The notes under the pieces: generated by a model
Databases searched by the model: none
Seen by the model: only the letters and a program-made list of their open reading frames with translations
Told to the model about the DNA's origin: nothing
Source: Phoronis australis
Lineage: Eukaryota > Phoronida > Phoronidae
Assembly: GCA_002633005.1 (NCBI GenBank)
Contig: NMRA01000446.1
Span: forward strand, 177,156-241,155
Direction of reading: 5' to 3'
Length of the DNA: 64,000 nucleotides
Shown: positions 58,870 to 64,000 of the stretch, piece after piece
How the letters are laid out: every line of letters begins with the position of its first letter
Numbering within the stretch: position 1 is the first letter of the stretch
Position numbers and translations under genes: made by a program

Positions 58870-59045
58870 AATTCAGTTTACTGGTATAAAAATACTAAAA
58901 ACTCGTAACAGAACGAAACCACTTCCGATAACTTGTTTTGACATGTACACAACCTGGTGGTAGAAAAAAAGTAACACTGAATTGACATGTCCCATTTAAA
59001 AAACTCAAGAGAATACACAAAAGATTGTTTTCTAAATGATGTCAT
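58870..59045 (+). repeat. Dispersed repeat, copy 2
   Basis: Matches 35585-35800 through GGTATAAAAATACTAAAAAC, 'cataacttgttttgACATGTACACAACC'-type and 'ACTCAAGAGAATACA' phrases, in the same orientation. Confidence 0.6.
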
Positions 59046-59934
59046 CACCCTGATCATACTGAATTATACGAAGTCTCGTAACAAGCAGTATACTGCAGAC
59101 AGGTCTACAACAGGTTGTAGAATATGATTTGTATCAGTGCCGCAAATTTACTGTGAACTACACAGTTTACGCAAAAAGTAAAAGGTGGATATTGACATGA
59201 AATTATAGTGTAGCACTATTATAGTGTAATGGGGACCAAGCTGTGGCCTTGATAGGAGGGTCAAGATAAAACCTCAAAAACTATTCCAGTTTTCTAAACA
59301 ATCATTTCGTTTTTGACTTTTTCTATAAAAATCATAAAAAGATCATTTATATACATAATAGACCTTCATACCAAATTAGAACATGTTATAAACAACTCCT
59401 ACAAGCGGTTTGGAGAACAGTGTGTCAAGCATAGTATCTGAAGGTTTCATGTGAATCCAATCAAGAGTTTCCAGGATATCGTGTTCCAAAGTTATCCAAA
59501 TTTGGACACTGTTCTAGGGCTCCTAACGGAACACGACAAAAGTGAACAAAGTTCTGTATCACTTCCCATTACACGGCTAACATTAAAAAAACCTGTTAGC
59601 AGTAAAAACAACTGGTAAGGACTATTACGGCTGCAAAATTCCTAATTACAGAATAACTTAGCCCCACTAAAATCACCCTTCATTCAGTGTGTAGGTTTCC
59701 AGATTTGAAAATGAAAGTTGAATCCTGAAATATTGAATCAAATTTGAAAATTTAATGCTCAATATAATACTGACAAATGAAAATTTAATAGTCTATGTTT
59801 TGTGGTTAAATTAAGATTGAATTAAGGAAACAAAAAATAATGAACAAATTTTCATTTTCCAATCTAAACTGAACATAGGAATCATGAAATACATATTCAG
59901 TCAATATTCTATTTCACGGGTCTTTAGATCCCCA

Positions 59935-59990
59935 CAGTGCAGCCAAGGGGGGCCCAGGCCCCCTGGGCCCCCCCTAAATCCGCCTATGTA
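59935..59990. repeat. G/C-rich inverted repeat at array border
   Basis: GGGGGGCCCAGGCC runs into its inverted copy CCTGGGCCCCCC, then TAAATCCGCCTATG. It directly precedes the third CTCF-motif array and is probably a transposon terminus left by an insertion. Confidence 0.6.
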
Positions 59991-60990
59991 ATACACTTGC
60001 TAAATTAAGTAAAGATCCTGCGAACGGTTTAGGAGATAGAGCCATAGGCGCAACAAAAACAAAACTGCCACTAGGAGGCGCCACTGAAGTAGTCAAAATC
60101 GTCAACCGTCCTCTTTATAGTAAGCACATACACGCCAATTTTCACAATCATCCTTTGAGCGGTTTGGTTGATAGAGGGGTGGACGCAAAAAACAGACTCG
60201 AAAACAGTAAAAATGGCCACTAGGTGCCGAATCCATCCAAAAACGGGAGGATAGCGTCAACTCACTAATAGGTGCCTACATATTAAACTTCATGAAAATC
60301 CGTTAAGGACTTTTGAAGATACAATTAAAGGTAGACGTAAAAAAATAAAATTGCCACTAGGGGGCACACCGGTAGTCGGATCTGTCCAAAAGTCTTCTTC
60401 TATTATTAACATCATATAAATGTACTTACTAAATTTCATAAAGATCCTGCGAATGGTTTAGGAGATACAAACATAAGCGCAAAAAAACAAAACTGCCACT
60501 AGGAGGCGTCACAGTAGTCGAAATTGTCGGAAAATCATCGTCAACCGTCCTCTTCATAGTAAGCACATATATGCCAATTTTCACAATCATCTTTTGATGA
60601 GCAGTTTGGTTGATAGAGGGGTGGACGCAAAAAAACTCGAAAACAGTAATAATGGCCACTATGTGGCACAAACTATGTCGAATCCATCCGAAAACGGAAG
60701 GATAGCGTCATCTCACTAATTGGTGCCTACATACCCAATTTCATGAAAATCCATTCTGGACTTTTAAAGATACAAAGGTAAGCGTAAAAAACTATAATTC
60801 CCACTAGGGGGCACACCAGTAGTCGGATCTGTCCGAAAGTTCTCTCATGCCGTCCCATTCATGAATGGAACATATGTGCCAAATTTCATGAACGTAAGTC
60901 AAAGGGTTTTAGAGATACAGCAGCGGACGCCGGACGGACGGACGGAGATGACAGCATAATGCGTCCACATATAAATATGTGGGCGCATAA
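59990..60990 (+). repeat. Higher-order repeat with CTCF-like motif (array 3)
   Basis: The same monomers and order as array 1. Motif starts are at 60068, 60217, 60354, 60496, 60656 and 60801, giving spacings of 149, 137, 142, 160 and 145 bp. It ends with CGGACGCCGGACGGACGGAC, 'gatgacagcataat' and the near-palindrome at 60961-60986. Confidence 0.92.
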
Positions 60991-61647
60991 AAACTGAGAG
61001 TCAAAACACGGATATAGTTCATAATAACATGTATCAGTTTAAATTGAAAAAGCGCCTATGAAATATCAACCATTATCTCAAATTTAATAACGCAATTCCA
61101 ATTGAATCTTGAAACTCAGACACTAGGATTGGATGGCGACTCCAACCACGACTTTGCCTTCTGTCAAACTATCATGACACAAACTTCCAGTCATTTTGTC
61201 TGTATTATATTTTGACATGTACTCTATGTACTAATCAACTTCATACATCACCACGACGAATATGAAGTTTCCACGTCCTACTATTGCAGGAAACTGGGAC
61301 TAGTCAAACATTTCACTGATCAGAACAATGTCACGTGAACAAATAGTCAATAAAGAAGTAAAAACGTAGGCCATTTCAACAAGAACTTCTTTCAAGACCA
61401 GAAGCCAACATCCGAAGGCCTATCTCAAGTGATTTTGTAGACAAAACATACATGAATTCAGTTTCTTACTGATAATGTTGGTATTTGAGATAAGATTTAC
61501 AACAGTAAAATATACAAGCAATTGAGATAAATGGCTGCCATTGTTTAAAAACTGATTCTAACAAAAGGGGTAATAAATATCAAAAATGTAGCAAGTGTAA
61601 AAATGTGGCATATTCCCAAACTATGATGATTAAGTGATTCATACACT

Positions 61648-61952
61648 AAGCATGGTAGAATACTGTAAAGCATGGAATACCCTTGATACTGACTAGCATG
61701 GTAGAATACTGCAAAGCATGGAATACCCTTGATACTGACTACTGCAAAGCATGGAATACCCTTGATACTGACTACTGCAAAGCATGGAATACCCTTGATA
61801 CTGACTACTGCAAAGCATGGAATACCCTTGATACTGACTACTGCAAAGCATGGAATACCCTTGATACTGACTAGCATGGTAGAATACTGCAAAGCATGGA
61901 ATACCCTTGATACTGACTACTGCAAAGCATGGAATACCCTTGATACTGACTA
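61648..61952. repeat. 33-bp minisatellite, about 8 units
   Basis: CTGCAAAGCATGGAATACCC then TTGATACTGACTA. Some units carry an additional GCATGGTAGAATA stretch. Open frames on both strands are by-products. Confidence 0.95.
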
Positions 61953-64000
61953 CCTAAATCTAATATCAATGTTTTTAATGAAATGTCCCTTAACTCATCA
62001 ACCTGTGCATCAGCCACAAATTTGACATGAACCTCAAAAACACAGCATGGTTCTTCACTGTTAAGGTACCAGTATTTAACACAATATAGCAGAAGGCAAA
62101 CACCTTATTTCTTTAATTTTCACCAAAAAAAGCAACTTTGTACTGAAGATCTAAATAAAAAACAAGATGAAGTTTTTGAAAATTTAGAAATTTGGTGAGT
62201 GCAAACTGTCAATGAAATTAGAATTAACCCATTTTCGTCTGAAATTGAAACACTGTTTGACTATGTACATTGACCATTATGTACGACAAACCAGAAAGTG
62301 TAGATAGGTACAAGGCCTAGACTTTTCGAGCTGAAATGTCGCCAATGACTAATACATTAAAACTGAGCATGTCCAATTTTGCTCTGATTGACTCCAGAGA
62401 AGTCACGCACTATTTTGTCTGTCTGCACGATTGAAACAGTTCATAACAAGTACAGCAAAAGTCACAGGGGTTCTGTATTTTGAGACCCTGTTTGATGATG
62501 GTTATTTAGAGGAGCAAACTGGTTCTCAAAATGTAGAACACCTGTATGAAAAACCAGTGAGCAGAGAGGACTTCATACACAGCTATATAATAGAGTGGTA
62601 CAAATTATTCGCCAGACAGAAACAAGAACATCCAGGAACGATCTCCATCCTCAATAATTTTACGAACAAACTGAACAGGATTGAAAATCTTTGATCAAGC
62701 CATTAGCGCAATCACTTGAAAACAAACATTAATTCATGATTGCCAAGACGCTATCAAGGATAAGCATTTACTAACGTAATGCAAAAATCAATATCAACAC
62801 ACACCTCAAGCCATGACAATACAACGATGGCTTGTTGACAGTGCAGGCAAAGCACAACTACAAAGCCACATACACAATCAAGTAACGGGTTGTACATTTG
62901 GGGCAGCAGAAATGTTATCATGGACACAAATTGGAACACAGTTTGACAGAACAATAGTAAACAAGAAGGCAATTTTACTTCATTATTTCAAACTTTATAC
63001 AGTACAGATGTCATCAACAAACATACGATGAAATTTTGAACATTTTGACAATACAGCAAGCATTTTAAAAATGAAAAAATAAAATTTTGGTCATTATTTT
63101 TGTTGGAATCTGAGGAAACATTACAGTAATCTATTTTCCGAGTTAGTAATTCCCAAGGGCCTAAATTGATGATTTAATGCAGTGTTTGTAGAGCATAACA
63201 CACTAATCTTTTGGTGACATCTTCTTAGAGAAATTTTTGTGGACAACTCCATGTATGGGGAATTTGTGTGACGAACATACGTGACAGACGTAAGCTCCGA
63301 ATTTCTAGTAATAAATTGTTTGTTGTAGCCAAGACATCAATTCAAAATAATTCAAACTTAACTATTTAGGCTATACTGTTTTTTTGCTATTGACTCAATG
63401 TTTTTTAATCAAATTAGACCAATTGACCTTTTGCACTAAATCATCACCTCAGGTAAGCCAATGCTGGGAATGTACCCTCTAGAATTTTAACTTTTCAAAC
63501 ACATTTGATTAATGATATAAAATAACTTCGTGAACTTCTCATTTCTTTTTGAATATGGTAAACAGTATGGATGGGAATGAGAAAGATAATTATTTTGTAT
63601 TCGACACCTGTTGATAATCAGGAAAATTGTTTTGATGCGTTATATAGCTCTAATACAAATTGGAAACTAGTAAGTAAACATGACTATCCTCAATATAAAA
63701 TGTGAAATAAAGTTTAAAACATTGTTAAACATCATTTTAATAAACATGCATTTTAATTGTTTATTTTTTACAACAGGACTTGCTGTAGGCTTGAACAGAC
63801 TTGTCTGGCCATGTCGCTGATAGTTTTGATGCGTGCCCATGTTAATAATAAAGGTGCTGTTTTATAAGGATATGTAAGAGGTGTCTTCATATAACAAGCT
63901 ATGAAGCAACAATTGGTCCAGCATGGTTTAGTTGACAGCACCATCTTGTGGCTTTCAAATTCTGATCGAAAACGCCGGTGCTGTCTTGCTGTGTGAAGGC
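61953..64000. other. No certain gene
   Basis: AT-rich flank. One open stretch (62455-62694) is noted separately. The rest shows no motif, RNA or repeat that I can name. Confidence 0.4.
62455..62694 (+). other. Unrecognised protein-like open frame, possible exon
   Basis: The frame lacks an ATG. It has an AG (gtcacag) ahead of GVLYFETLFDDGYLEEQ, continues EDFIHSYIIEWYKLFARQ, and ends in TGA. Composition is protein-like and less repetitive than neighbours, so a terminal exon is conceivable. I do not recognise any family and have no second line of evidence. Confidence 0.18.

Larger units (their letters stand above)
57730..59940. other. No gene seen
   Basis: AT-rich sequence containing a 33-bp minisatellite (58209-58306) and the second copy of a dispersed repeat (58870-59045). 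Open frames at 58436-58769 carry no recognisable motif. Confidence 0.4.

Noticed and set aside
61545-62025. Repetitive open frames on both strands
   Set aside because: The 33-bp unit length is a multiple of three, so stops are avoided by periodicity alone.

Overview
This is eukaryotic, AT-rich, intron- and repeat-dominated DNA, almost certainly from an invertebrate animal. Three minus-strand exons encode the N-terminal part of a metazoan PDE8-type cyclic nucleotide phosphodiesterase. They have canonical or near-canonical splice sites and kilobase introns. THAP-domain DNA transposons, a tRNA-derived SINE, short inverted-repeat elements (MITEs) and many minisatellites point the same way. I cannot fix the species from the sequence; a marine bilaterian is my guess. 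Almost all short open frames in the window are chance frames in non-coding DNA.

Layout. Positions 1-31131 are the 5' part of the PDE8 gene, read right to left. Exon A (30852-31115, start codon) is followed by a 14-kb intron, exon B (16726-16782), a 0.94-kb... 1.07-kb GC-AG intron, and exon C (15469-15659). The rest of the gene (remaining REC, PAS and catalytic domains) was not found and probably lies beyond position 1. A CpG-rich stretch at 34880-35840 is the likely upstream promoter or first-exon region. The introns hold a higher-order repeat in which a CTCF-consensus-like motif recurs about every 150 bp (4.2-6.6 kb; a decayed copy at 12.4-14.2 kb; a third array outside the gene at 60-61 kb). 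They also hold two copies of a 0.9-kb repeat with NRF1-, YY1- and ETS-like motifs (23.06 and 26.82 kb), a SINE (20.7 kb), fold-back elements and minisatellites.

Positions 37.5-44.4 kb are a transposon cluster. Two near-identical 1.5-kb elements carrying broken THAP genes (37742-39249 and 42835-44345) flank a 1.7-kb element with 158-bp terminal inverted repeats (40029-41726). That element carries two inward-facing reading frames. One is a THAP-domain protein ending where a transposase would continue. The other, on the opposite strand, is the start of a protein with the cysteine-rich signature of the P2X7-receptor C-terminal ('ballast') domain. Its right end abuts TTAA, as in Kolobok-type transposons.

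Positions 44.4-64 kb contain no gene I can support. They hold MITEs, minisatellites, a weak LINE-like fragment and the third CTCF-like array.

The most notable observations are the THAP plus P2RX7_C-like two-gene transposon, the nucleosome-scale array of CTCF-like motifs, the repeat carrying promoter-type motifs inside the PDE8 intron, and the GC-AG intron of PDE8.
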